NCBI RefSeq assembly: GCF_030604225.1
Contig: NZ_JAUVWH010000013.1
Coordinates: forward strand, 1-35,269
From: Geoalkalibacter sp.
GTDB taxonomy: Bacteria > Desulfobacterota > Desulfuromonadia > Desulfuromonadales > Geoalkalibacteraceae
Reading direction: 5' to 3'
Length of the DNA stretch: 35,269 nt
Below the pieces are notes generated by a model. It worked only from the letters and a program-made list of their open reading frames with translations. It searched no databases and was not told the origin of the DNA. Of this stretch, positions 7,098 to 16,185 are shown piece after piece (within the stretch, counting starts at the first letter, position 1; every line of letters begins with the position of its first letter). Position numbers and translations under genes: made by a program.

Positions 7098-7577
7098 ATG
7101 CCCAATTTCTGGCAGGACATGGATGAAGTCCAGACCCTGAGTCGCATCTTCCTGGCGATTTTTGTCCTCATCGGCCTGGTCCCTTTCTTCAAAAGGAGCT
7201 TTAGGCGACTGTACGACACCCTGAAATCCCTGGGGCCTTGGCGCAAGACCATCATCGTGCCGGTCCTCGGAGAAATGGAACCCGGTGCGGCCGACCCTTC
7301 CAAACTGAGCGACCTGGAATACCTCGTATTCCTGCACCTTGCCCAGAGCGGTGCCAAGGGCCTGTCGCTGCCGACCCTGGCCCAGGGCCTGCACATGGAA
7401 TTCCAGAGCATCGCCGAGGCTCTGCGCTCCCTCAACCAAAGGGGCCTGGTTGCCATCGCCCCGGGGTTTGCCCTCATCAAGAGGTTTTCCCTGAGCAGGA
7501 AGGGACGGACCCTGGCCCTGGAAAAAGGCGTGAGTGTCCGCATGTCCGCGCGAGAGAAAGGGACCATCATTCCATGA
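7098..7577 (+). CDS. Membrane-anchored winged-helix protein
   Basis: This 159-residue protein has one hydrophobic segment near the N-terminus (about 15-31) followed by a basic stretch (KRSFRRLYDTLK), suggesting an inner-membrane anchor with the rest in the cytoplasm. Residues about 70-143 look like a MarR/PadR-type winged helix: SDLEYLVFLHLAQ, GLSLPTLAQGL, a recognition-like helix FQSIAEALRSLNQRGLV, and a wing ending FSLSRKGRTLALEKG. I chose ATG 7098. The frame is open from GTG 6948, but 6948-7097 uses rare codons (CTA, CGA, TCA) and gives no plausible protein. The stop overlaps the next ATG by four bases (ATGA), so it is coupled to the hydrolase-OsmC gene. DNA binding is inferred; the domain could instead be a protein-interaction fold. 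The 150-bp gap upstream contains no other gene. Confidence 0.7.
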   Translation: MPNFWQDMDEVQTLSRIFLAIFVLIGLVPFFKRSFRRLYDTLKSLGPWRKTIIVPVLGEMEPGAADPSKLSDLEYLVFLHLAQSGAKGLSLPTLAQGLHMEFQSIAEALRSLNQRGLVAIAPGFALIKRFSLSRKGRTLALEKGVSVRMSAREKGTIIP

Positions 7578-8800
7578 AACACGAAACCCTGAGCTTCCCC
7601 AACCAAGAGGGCGAACAATTGGCCGCCATCCTCAATCTGCCCGAGGATGAGCGACCCCTGGCCTACGCGATCTTCGCCCACTGCTTCACCTGCGGCAAGA
7701 ACAGCCTCGCCGCCGCCCACATCGCCCGCGCCCTGAGCCGGCGGCGCATCGCGGTGCTGCGCTTTGATTTCACCGGCCTCGGAGACAGCGAAGGCGATTT
7801 CGCCGCCACCGGTTTCAGCCACAACGTGCGCGACCTGCTCGCGGCGGCGCACTTTCTGGCGGAGCACTATCAGCCGCCGGCCATTTTGCTTGGCCATTCC
7901 CTCGGCGGCACGGCGGCGCTGCATGCCGCCGCCGAGCTTGCGTCGGTCAAGGCGGTGGTCGCCATCGCCTCGCCCTTTCATCCCCGGCACGCCGGCAAGC
8001 TGTTCGGCGAAGCGCGGGCGGCCATCGACGTGCAGGGCGAGGCGCGGGTCGACATCGACGGGCGCCCCTTCACCATCCGCAAGGATTTTCTCGATGACCT
8101 CGAAAACCAGGATCCCGCCGAGAGCATCGCTCGCCTCAAGGCAGCCCTGCTCATCATGCATTCGCCTCGCGACGCGATCGTGGCCATCGACAACGCCCGC
8201 GAGATCTACGACGCGGCCCGGCATCCCAAGAGCTTTGTCTCCCTTGACCCCGCCGACCACCTGTTGACGCGCAAGGAGGATGCCCGCTACGCCGCCGAGC
8301 TCATCGCCACCTGGGGCATGCGCTATCTTGACCTCGCGGAGGAACCCGAGCGCCGCCCCGCGGCCCTCGATAACCGTGTGACGGCGCGCACCGACGCGCA
8401 AGGCTTGCGCACCGAGATTTTCGCCGGCGGCTATTCCTTGATGGCCGACGAACCGGAGAGCTATGGCGGCGAAGGCCTGGGTCCATCGCCCTACGATCTG
8501 CTCCAGGCCTCCTTGGGCGCCTGCACCACCATGACCTTGCAGATGTACGCCAGGCGCAAACAGTGGCCGCTGGAATCGGCGGTGGTGCGGCTGCGTCACG
8601 AGAAGATTCACGCCAAGGATTGCGAGAACTGCGAGGAAAAAAACGGCAAGATCGTCCATTTCGAGCGCGAACTGGAGTTGCACGGCCGGCTCTCCGCCGA
8701 GCAGCGCCAACGCCTTCTGGACATCGCCGAACGCTGCCCGGTGCATAAGACCCTGCACGGCGAGGTCAGGATCGCCACTCGCCTGCGGGAGGAGGACTGA
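7574..8800 (+). CDS. Alpha/beta hydrolase - OsmC fusion protein
   Basis: This 408-residue fusion has an alpha/beta hydrolase in residues 1-250 and an OsmC/Ohr-like domain in about 265-405. The hydrolase has the nucleophile elbow GHSLGG (Ser109), a likely acid at Asp200 (HSPRD) and a catalytic histidine at His229 (DPADHLLT). The OsmC part has the two expected redox cysteines, Cys317 in LGACTTM and Cys388 in ERCPVHKTL, as in thiol peroxidases of this family. This architecture is known in many bacteria; its substrate is not settled, with detoxification of organic peroxides or of small acyl compounds the usual proposal. Its start lies within the stop of the winged-helix gene, which may therefore regulate or accompany it. 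Confidence 0.9.
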   Translation: MKHETLSFPNQEGEQLAAILNLPEDERPLAYAIFAHCFTCGKNSLAAAHIARALSRRRIAVLRFDFTGLGDSEGDFAATGFSHNVRDLLAAAHFLAEHYQPPAILLGHSLGGTAALHAAAELASVKAVVAIASPFHPRHAGKLFGEARAAIDVQGEARVDIDGRPFTIRKDFLDDLENQDPAESIARLKAALLIMHSPRDAIVAIDNAREIYDAARHPKSFVSLDPADHLLTRKEDARYAAELIATWGMRYLDLAEEPERRPAALDNRVTARTDAQGLRTEIFAGGYSLMADEPESYGGEGLGPSPYDLLQASLGACTTMTLQMYARRKQWPLESAVVRLRHEKIHAKDCENCEEKNGKIVHFERELELHGRLSAEQRQRLLDIAERCPVHKTLHGEVRIATRLREED

Positions 8801-8832
8801 AAAAGTGGCCGCGCCCCTTGCTAATAACCCCT

Positions 8833-8860
8833 TTGGTCCGGCGCGGGAAAGTGATATAAA
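8833..8860 (+). promoter_or_regulatory. Promoter candidate for the HDOD gene
   Basis: A -10-like TATAAA at 8855-8860 sits about 60 nt before the ATG at 8921. The best -35 at 16-bp spacing is TTGGTC (8833-8838), a poor match. The AT-rich GTGATATAAAAGG context stands out in the 120-bp gap between the OsmC-fusion gene and the HDOD gene. Confidence 0.35.
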
Positions 8861-8920
8861 AGGGGCTTCACCGTTTCACCATTCATGAAATCAGGCCGGC
8901 AAGGTGCGCGAGGGGATACC

Positions 8921-9919
8921 ATGCTCGATCAGGTTCGTATTGAAGAGGTTCTGGAGGCCGAAATCCTGCCCAGCCTGCCGGCGGTCGCCGTCAAGGTGCT
9001 GGCACTGGATCCCGAAACCGGCGCGGCGGATATGGCGCGCATTATTTCGGCGGATCCCTCGCTCTCGGCCCGCATCCTCAAAGCCGCCAACTCCCCCCTT
9101 TACGCGCCCCTGTCCCCCGTCGGCAGCATCAAACGCGCCATCGCCCTGCTGGGAGATCGCCAGGTTCGCACCCTGACCCTGGCCTTTTCCCTCGTCCCCC
9201 TGCAAAACGCCCTGCTCGATTTCTCCCGCTTCTGGGAGCACTCCCTGGCAACGGCCGCGGGCACGCGCCAACTGCTCAGGATTTTCAGTCCCAAACAGGC
9301 CGAGGACGGCTTTACCGCCGGCCTGCTGGCCAACATCGGCGCGATTTTGCTGGCCGGGGCCCAACCGGCCAAGTATCAAGCGGTTCTCAAGAGCTCCCTG
9401 CGCAAGGGCATCACGGCCAAGGACGTCGAGCGGGAGGTGTTCGGTTTCGATCATACGGAGTTGGGCTCAGCCGCGGCACGGCGCTGGAAGTTTCCCGGCA
9501 GCTTTCAGGCCGTCATCGCCCACCATCATGACCCGGAGCGGTTTCAGGGCAACGATGAGACGCGCAACGTCGTGCAGGCTGTCCACCTCGCGGGGATTTT
9601 TGCCGACATGTTCCACACCGAGCGGCCCGAACTGCCCAAGGCCAGGTTCCAGCACGCCCTCAAGGAGAATGCAAACCTCAAGGGTCTGGTCTTGGAGGAT
9701 TTTGCCCGAAATGTCGAGGAGGAAACCAAGGAAGCCTCCTCCTGGCTGGGAATTCATCTGAGCATCGACCGCTCCCTGGCCGACATCCTTGAACAGGCCA
9801 ACAAAAAGCTCGTCGCCATCAGTGCCGAGTACGAGGAAGCGATCCAGTGGCTTTACCGCACCCAAATCGACCTGATCCAGCTCGCCAAGGATGGTCCGCC
9901 GATGCGCAACTCCGAATGA
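8921..9919 (+). CDS. HDOD domain protein
   Basis: This 332-residue cytosolic protein belongs to the HDOD group, a catalytically degenerate relative of HD-domain phosphohydrolases used in signalling. The opening EAEILPSLPAVAVKVLAL, the block IISADPSLSARILKAAN and SIKRAIALLGDRQVRTLTL are diagnostic. The middle helical block carries HSLATA, AGLLANIGAILLA and later FPGSFQAVIAHHHDPE. The C-terminal 80 residues are helical (ILEQANKKLVAISAEYEEAIQWLY), as in HDOD proteins of chemotaxis-like pathways. ATG 8921 has AGGGG upstream. It appears to be monocistronic: its own promoter candidate precedes it and a strong terminator follows. Confidence 0.88.
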   Translation: MLDQVRIEEVLEAEILPSLPAVAVKVLALDPETGAADMARIISADPSLSARILKAANSPLYAPLSPVGSIKRAIALLGDRQVRTLTLAFSLVPLQNALLDFSRFWEHSLATAAGTRQLLRIFSPKQAEDGFTAGLLANIGAILLAGAQPAKYQAVLKSSLRKGITAKDVEREVFGFDHTELGSAAARRWKFPGSFQAVIAHHHDPERFQGNDETRNVVQAVHLAGIFADMFHTERPELPKARFQHALKENANLKGLVLEDFARNVEEETKEASSWLGIHLSIDRSLADILEQANKKLVAISAEYEEAIQWLYRTQIDLIQLAKDGPPMRNSE

Positions 9920-9922
9920 CCA

Positions 9923-9964
9923 AAACGCGAAAGAGGCCGGTTGCCACCGGCCTCTTTCGCGTTT
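9923..9964. terminator. Strong bidirectional rho-independent terminator
   Basis: A perfect 18-bp stem (9923-9940 with 9947-9964) closes a 6-base loop. The core is GAGGCCGG/CCGGCCTC, and the outer AAACGCG/CGCGTTT gives T runs on both strands. It begins 4 bp after the HDOD stop and also faces the leftward zinc-ribbon gene, so it likely serves the converging transcripts from both sides. Confidence 0.9.
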
Positions 9965-10007
9965 AGCCTTAATTTTTTCTACCTATCAACTCACAACACC
10001 ACAGGCC

Positions 10008-10163
10008 TCAGCCGATGTACAGGTTGTGATTGCGGGCGCGATTGGCGAGGATGGTCGGGTCGAGAACCTCCCCGCAGGAGCAGCATTTCCAGGCCTCGAA
10101 GGCGCGAACGAAATCATAGAATTTCTCGGCGTACATTCTTCCTTTGCATTTGGGACATTTCAT
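10008..10163 (-). CDS. 51-residue zinc-ribbon protein
   Basis: This short gene starts at the ATG at 10163, with an AAGGGGG site eight bases upstream. The protein begins MKCPKCKGRMYAEKF and ends NRARNHNLYIG. Two CxxC knuckles (Cys3/Cys6 and Cys27/Cys30, with an extra Cys28) form a rubredoxin-like zinc ribbon. Similar stand-alone peptides of about 50 residues occur, as I recall, in Geobacter-type genomes without a known function; protein or RNA contact is possible. It follows the HhH gene after 152 bp, an AT-rich stretch with a T-rich plus strand (10259-10292) and no clear terminator, and is followed by the bidirectional terminator at 9923-9964. Confidence 0.85.
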   Translation of the reverse strand: MKCPKCKGRMYAEKFYDFVRAFEAWKCCSCGEVLDPTILANRARNHNLYIG

Positions 10164-10315
10164 GGAGAGTTCCCCCTTTCAGAGAATGAATGGAACACAC
10201 GGCTTCAAGCTTGCCATTCAACCCTATTTCACCAGACATGCCAGTTTCGACAAAAAGTCAAATTTTTTTCTCTCTCTTTTTTTCTCAGAAGATTTTCCCA
10301 CGATACGTCAAACAC

Positions 10316-10872
10316 TTAGGAACCAGAAAAATAACTTTCCCAGTCACGAATTCGCTTTGGTCCGATTCCGGACACCCGCTGCAAAGCCTTTAAGGAACCA
10401 AAATCGCCATTTTTTTGACGGTCAAGTTCAATACGTTCAGCAAGACGCGGACCGATGCCGGGCAAGGATTGCCAATCCTCAAGGGTCATCCGGTCGGGAT
10501 GCAAAAGAATGCCAAGGGCCATGCGTTTCGCGGCGCTCATCCACGAGACGGAAATATTTAATAAATTCGAATCACTACAAGAAAGATCAAGCTTCGTGCC
10601 GGCTGCCGGAAAGGCCATCCCGGCAGATTCGCCCGCCAGATTCCTGGCGCAATCCAGAGTCGTCAACGAAATGACGGCCTCCCAGAGAGAAGCGTCAGAA
10701 AATTGATACACCCCGGGGCGAACAAAACCCTGGCCTAACTCGACAAAGAGGACTTCGCTTTCGGCAAGCAAAACGGCCGGCGGTCTTTCGCGGGGAAAGA
10801 CCTGCCGGCCGATATTGAACGCCAGGAGCAACAAAACCAGGAGCACCAGGGGCAGGGCCCCGGCCGCTTCTT

Positions 10873-10876
<4 letters not shown>
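10316..10876 (-). CDS. Membrane-anchored ComEA-like helix-hairpin-helix protein
   Basis: This 186-residue protein has an N-terminal membrane segment (about 8-23) and no lipobox, an unfamiliar middle region (about 30-120), and a C-terminal tandem helix-hairpin-helix domain. The two hairpins are [12 protein letters not shown] and [12 protein letters not shown]. Such domains bind DNA backbone non-specifically, as in ComEA, but here the protein is longer than ComEA. The start is a GTG at 10876 that shares four bases with the cimA stop (GTGA), so it is coupled to cimA. A periplasm-facing DNA-binding role is inferred; natural transformation is not shown. Confidence 0.8.
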
Positions 10877-12450
<1,574 letters not shown>

Positions 12451-12472
12451 GCGTTTCATCCCCATTACAGCG

Positions 12473-12496
12473 CGGGGCGCAGCATGCTGCGCCCCG
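12473..12496. repeat. 24-bp perfect palindrome in the lysC-cimA gap
   Basis: The sequence is perfectly self-complementary over 24 bp, centred on GCATGC and bounded by CGGGGCG/CGCCCCG. It lies 22 bp upstream of the cimA start and 58 bp after the lysC stop. No T run follows on the minus strand, so it is not a standard intrinsic terminator. It could be an operator for a dimeric regulator or an mRNA hairpin separating lysC from cimA expression. Confidence 0.7.
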
Positions 12497-12554
12497 AAGG
12501 TTCCCCGAGTATCGACGACGGCCGGGAGGCCGCCGGCCCTATGAGCGAAACGGC

Positions 12555-13787
12555 CTATTCGGCCTTGATGTCCTTTTTCGCAAGACCGAAGGCCTCGTGC
12601 AGCACGCGTACGGCCAGTTCGGTGTATTTGCTGTCGATGATGCAGGAGATCTTGATTTCGCTGGTGGAAATCATGTGAATATTAATGCCCTCCTGAGCAA
12701 GGGTCTGGAACATCTTGCTCGCCACCCCCGAGTGGGAGCGCATGCCGACGCCGACGATGCTGACCTTGGCGATGCTCTCATCGCCCTTCACGCCGCTGGC
12801 GCCCACGTCCTTGGCGGTTTCCTCGACGATCTTGATGGCTTTTTTGTAATCGGCCTTGGGCACGGTAAAGGTCAGATCGGTGAACCCCTCATGGGAGACG
12901 TTCTGAATGATCATGTCCACGGTGATGTTGGCATGGGAGAGGGGCGAGAAAATCTGCGAAGCGATCCCCGGCTTGTCGGGCACCCGGAACACGGAAATCT
13001 TGGCTTCATCCTTATTGTAGGTAATTCCCGAAACGAGAACGGCTTCCATATCGGCATCCTCCTTCATCACCAGGGTTCCTGGATTATCGTTGAAACTCGA
13101 CCGGACATGAACCACAACGCCATATTTCTTGGCAAATTCCACCGAGCGGATCTGCAGCACCTTGGAACCCAGGGACGCCATCTCCAGCATTTCGTCGTAG
13201 GAGACCTTGTCCATCTTGGAGGCCTCGGGCACGATGCGCGGGTCGGTGGTGTAGATGCCGTCGACGTCGGTGAAAATCTCGCAGACGTCGGCCTTGAGTC
13301 CGGCCGCGACCGCGACCGCCGAAGTGTCGGACCCGCCGCGCCCCAGGGTGGTGATGTTGCCCTCATGGTCGATGCCCTGGAAGCCTGCAACCACGATGAT
13401 GGTGCCGTTCTTCAGATCTTCGCGGATCTTCTTGTCGTCGATCTTCTCAATGCGCGCCTTGGAAAAGGAGCTGTCGGTCACGACCGGAATCTGGAACCCG
13501 CAGTAGCTTTTGGCCTTGTACCCCATGGACTGCAGGCACATGGCCAGCAGGGCGATGGACACCTGCTCACCGGTCGACACCAGCACATCGTACTCGCGCT
13601 CGCTGGGGAACTCGCACATTTCGTTGGCCAGCGCCACCAGCTTGTTAGTTTCGCCGGCCATGGCCGAAACCACCACGATGACGTCGTTGCCGTCATCGTA
13701 GGTCCGGGCCACCCGCCGCGCGACGTTGCGAATGCGTTCGATGGTGCCGACCGAGGTCCCTCCGTACTTCTGTACCACCAAGGCCAT
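12555..13787 (-). CDS. lysC: Aspartate kinase
   Basis: This 410-residue enzyme phosphorylates aspartate, the first step to lysine, threonine and methionine. The kinase domain opens with QKYGGTSVG (residues 6-14) and has [18 protein letters not shown] and [15 protein letters not shown]. Two ACT domains follow from about residue 265 ([18 protein letters not shown] and [20 protein letters not shown]), the usual feedback-binding site in the fused alpha form. GGAGGAG lies nine bases upstream of ATG 13787. The length matches monofunctional kinases. It lies between lpd and cimA, but short hairpins on both sides suggest partly separate control. Confidence 0.95.
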   Translation of the reverse strand: MALVVQKYGGTSVGTIERIRNVARRVARTYDDGNDVIVVVSAMAGETNKLVALANEMCEFPSEREYDVLVSTGEQVSIALLAMCLQSMGYKAKSYCGFQIPVVTDSSFSKARIEKIDDKKIREDLKNGTIIVVAGFQGIDHEGNITTLGRGGSDTSAVAVAAGLKADVCEIFTDVDGIYTTDPRIVPEASKMDKVSYDEMLEMASLGSKVLQIRSVEFAKKYGVVVHVRSSFNDNPGTLVMKEDADMEAVLVSGITYNKDEAKISVFRVPDKPGIASQIFSPLSHANITVDMIIQNVSHEGFTDLTFTVPKADYKKAIKIVEETAKDVGASGVKGDESIAKVSIVGVGMRSHSGVASKMFQTLAQEGINIHMISTSEIKISCIIDSKYTELAVRVLHEAFGLAKKDIKAE

Positions 13788-13810
13788 AGCTGTCTTCTCC
13801 TCCGTTGTTG

Positions 13811-13831
13811 AAAACGGGGCCCACGCCCCGT
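13811..13831 (-). terminator. Short hairpin with T run between lpd and lysC
   Basis: On the minus strand a 7-bp GC stem (ACGGGGC/GCCCCGT, 4-base loop) ends in TTTTC. It lies 16 bp after the lpd stop and before the lysC ribosome site. The T tract is short, so it may only attenuate transcription entering lysC. Confidence 0.45.
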
Positions 13832-13847
13832 GATGCCTGTCGTCGGA

Positions 13848-15248
13848 TCAGCGATCGCGCTTGCGCCCGGCTTTGTGGATCGCCAGGCCATGAACGTCCT
13901 CGGCTGCTTCCATGAGCATTTCGGGCAAGCTCGGATGGGCATGAATGGTGCGCCCCAGGGCTTGAGCCGTCATTCCCGCCTGCATGGCCGCCGCGGCCTC
14001 CGCCACCAGCGCCGAGGCGTCTTGCCCGACGAAAGAGGCGCCGAGGATGCGGTCATCGTCAGCCGCCGCGAGAATCTTCACCAGCCCGCGCGTCTCACCA
14101 TCGCACAAAGCCTTGCCCGAGGCCTGGTAGGCAAAACGGCCGATCTTCACGGCAAGACCCTGTTCCTTGGCCTCGTCCTCGGTGAGCCCGACCTGGCCGA
14201 TCTCGGGCAGGGTGAAAATGGCGCTGGGCACCACCCGGTAGTCGGCTTTGGCCTCGCCGCCCAGGGCGTTGGTCACGGCAATGCCTGCCTGGTAGGACGC
14301 CACATGAGCCAGCTGAATGAGGTTGGTCACGTCACCGATGGCGAACACATTCGACCGGGAGGTGCGCATGCCTTCATCGACCAGGATCGCGCCCTTCTCA
14401 TCGGTGCGCACGCCCGCCTCTTCGAGGCCGAGCCCGGAACTGTTGGGGCTGCGCCCCACGGCCACCAGCACTTTTTCCACCTCGAGTTCCCGACCGCCGG
14501 AGAGCTTAACCAGCACCCGCCCGTCGGCGACCTCGAGGCTTTCCACGGTGGTCTCGGTCTGCACCCGGACCCCGAGTTCCTTGAAGGATTTTTCCACCTC
14601 GCGGACCGCCTGCCGGTCGGTTCGGGCAAGCAGCGTCGGCAGTTGCTCAACGACCGTGACGCGGGTGCCGAAGGTGGCAAAAATACTCGCGAATTCACAG
14701 CCGATATAGCCCCCGCCAATGATCAGCAGGCTCGCGGGAAGCTCTTTAATAGCAAGGATTTCGCGGCTGGTCAAAACATTTTTCCCGTCCACGGCAAAGG
14801 CTTGCGGACGCAGGGAACGGCTGCCGGTGGCGATGATGATGTTTTTCGCGCGCAGGTGGGCGGTCACGTCGGGACGCCGGATGCGCACCCGCCCCTCGGC
14901 CGCCAGGGAGGCCTCGCCACGATAAACGTCAACGCCCTGCGCCTTGAGGAGTTGTTCGATGCCGCCGACCAGTTTGCGCACCACCTCGTCCTTGCGCGCC
15001 ACGGCCTTGGCGAAATCCAGGCGCGGCGCGGCGACGTCAATGCCATGGGCCGCCGCCCCCTGTATCCGCTGGAGCAAAAGGGCCGTGCTGTAGAGCGCCT
15101 TGGTGGGGATGCAGCCGCGATTCAGGCAGGTACCGCCGACGTCCCCAACTTCGATGAGGCAAGTGCACGCGCCCTGCTGGGCCGCGCGCAAGGCCGCGAC
15201 GTAGCCGCCGGGGCCGCCGCCGATCACGGCGATATCGTACTCGGTCAT
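13848..15248 (-). CDS. lpdA: Dihydrolipoyl dehydrogenase (E3)
   Basis: This 466-residue flavoprotein reoxidises dihydrolipoyl groups of 2-oxo acid dehydrogenases or the glycine cleavage system using NAD. The FAD-binding site is IGGGPGGYVAALRAAQ (residues 9-24). The redox-active disulfide is GGTCLNRGCIPTK with Cys41 and Cys46. The NAD site is LIIGGGYIGCEFASIFATFG. FAIGDVTN and the C-terminal HAHPSLPEMLMEA with the catalytic His complete the family. ATG 15248 overlaps the tsaE stop by four bases and has AGGGAG eight bases upstream; a longer open frame to 15407 is only shadow sequence within tsaE. It may supply E3 to the pdh operon 12 kb away, which shows none next to E1. Confidence 0.92.
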   Translation of the reverse strand: MTEYDIAVIGGGPGGYVAALRAAQQGACTCLIEVGDVGGTCLNRGCIPTKALYSTALLLQRIQGAAAHGIDVAAPRLDFAKAVARKDEVVRKLVGGIEQLLKAQGVDVYRGEASLAAEGRVRIRRPDVTAHLRAKNIIIATGSRSLRPQAFAVDGKNVLTSREILAIKELPASLLIIGGGYIGCEFASIFATFGTRVTVVEQLPTLLARTDRQAVREVEKSFKELGVRVQTETTVESLEVADGRVLVKLSGGRELEVEKVLVAVGRSPNSSGLGLEEAGVRTDEKGAILVDEGMRTSRSNVFAIGDVTNLIQLAHVASYQAGIAVTNALGGEAKADYRVVPSAIFTLPEIGQVGLTEDEAKEQGLAVKIGRFAYQASGKALCDGETRGLVKILAAADDDRILGASFVGQDASALVAEAAAAMQAGMTAQALGRTIHAHPSLPEMLMEAAEDVHGLAIHKAGRKRDR

Positions 15249-15739
15249 GAGGGGTTCTCCCTGCGCCAGGCGTCGAGCAGACGCGCCACCAGATCCGGCG
15301 GAACCTTGTCGCCGGCATGCAGTTCGATGCGCCGGCGATTCTCGTCGAGCGTCGTCAGGCGAATTCGCAAGCCCCCGCCTTCCAACTCCCCGAAGCGATC
15401 GGCCCACTCCACCACGGTGACGCCGTCGGTGTCCAGATAGGAGGCAAAATCCAGATCATCCAGGTCATCAATGCGATTGAGGCGATAAAGATCGAAATGA
15501 AAGAGGTTCATCCGCCCCCGGTATTGATTCATCAGGGTATAGCTGGGACTGGTGACCGGCTCATCGGCGGGGATGTCCAACCCCAGGGCGAGGCCCTGGG
15601 TCAGGCAGGTTTTTCCCGCGCCGAGATCACCGGCCAGCCAAATGAGCAGGGGCGCGCTCAGCAGAGCGCCAAGGATGCGCCCGAAAGCGCGGGTCTGTTC
15701 GGGGGACTCGGATACAATCCCTGTGACCCCTGCCCTCAT
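15245..15739 (-). CDS. tsaE: tRNA threonylcarbamoyladenosine biosynthesis ATPase TsaE
   Basis: This 164-residue P-loop ATPase works with TsaB and TsaD to make t6A37 in ANN-decoding tRNAs. The Walker A motif is GDLGAGKT at residues 37-44. SPSYTLMNQYRG and LFHFDLYRL follow, then VVEWADRFG, all typical of the family. The start ATG at 15739 shares four bases with the CBS gene stop, and the stop overlaps lpdA, so it is coupled on both sides. The usual neighbours tsaB and tsaD are absent here. The upstream nnrD-tsaE pairing is common in bacteria. Confidence 0.92.
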   Translation of the reverse strand: MRAGVTGIVSESPEQTRAFGRILGALLSAPLLIWLAGDLGAGKTCLTQGLALGLDIPADEPVTSPSYTLMNQYRGRMNLFHFDLYRLNRIDDLDDLDFASYLDTDGVTVVEWADRFGELEGGGLRIRLTTLDENRRRIELHAGDKVPPDLVARLLDAWRRENPS

Positions 15740-16185
15740 CGGCCCATGGCCCGAATGATGTCGAGACGCGCCACAACCCCGACCACCTGGCCGTCCTCCA
15801 CCACGGGGATGAGATGCGCCTTGTTTTCCGTCATGAGCTGGGCGATTTCCGCAACGGACGTCTCGGGCGAGCAGCTGACCACGTCGGTGACGCAGATTTC
15901 CCCGACCTTCTGCGCGGTAATCTTTTCCACCTCCGCCTTGAAGTCCTTCTGGCTTTGCAGATAGATCACCCAGTCGAAAATGGCGATGACCGTCGGGATG
16001 TGCAAGGGGCGATCCTGGGAGACCAGGTCCGTCTCCGTAACGATGCCGAAAAGCTTGCCGCCGTCGGTGACGACGGGCATGGCGCTGATGTTCTTTTCCA
16101 TGAACAGGCGCGCCAGTTCCTCGACCCCGGTTTCGGGGGTCACGGAAATAACCTCGCGGGTCATGATATCCTTGGCTTTTAACAT
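15736..16185 (-). CDS. Stand-alone CBS-pair protein
   Basis: This 149-residue protein consists of one CBS pair: motif one at about 1-55 (MLKAKDIMTREVISV through LFGIVTETDLV) and motif two at about 95-147 (VTDVVSCSPETSVAEIAQLM through VVGVVARLDIIRAM). Between them is a helical insert of about 35 residues (IPTVIAIFDWVIYLQSQKDF). CBS pairs bind adenosyl ligands such as AMP, ATP or S-adenosylmethionine, and sometimes c-di-AMP, to sense energy or nucleotide state. There is no attached effector domain, so its partner is unknown. AAGGAG lies six bases before ATG 16185. It overlaps nnrD by seven bases and tsaE by four. Confidence 0.88.
   Translation of the reverse strand: MLKAKDIMTREVISVTPETGVEELARLFMEKNISAMPVVTDGGKLFGIVTETDLVSQDRPLHIPTVIAIFDWVIYLQSQKDFKAEVEKITAQKVGEICVTDVVSCSPETSVAEIAQLMTENKAHLIPVVEDGQVVGVVARLDIIRAMGR

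Noticed and set aside
6851-8758. 635-codon minus-strand frame opposite the OsmC fusion and winged-helix genes
   Set aside because: The plus-strand genes have intact catalytic residues and coupled starts; the antisense frame has no recognisable domain.
8806-8821. Sigma54-like TGGCC...TTGC upstream of the HDOD gene
   Set aside because: The GG and GC elements are spaced one base too far apart for a -24/-12 promoter, and the -24 box lacks the usual TGGCAC.
12451-13847. Lysine or other amino-acid riboswitch before lysC or cimA
   Set aside because: The gaps are about 60 and 104 bp, too short for a lysine riboswitch, and only simple hairpins are present.
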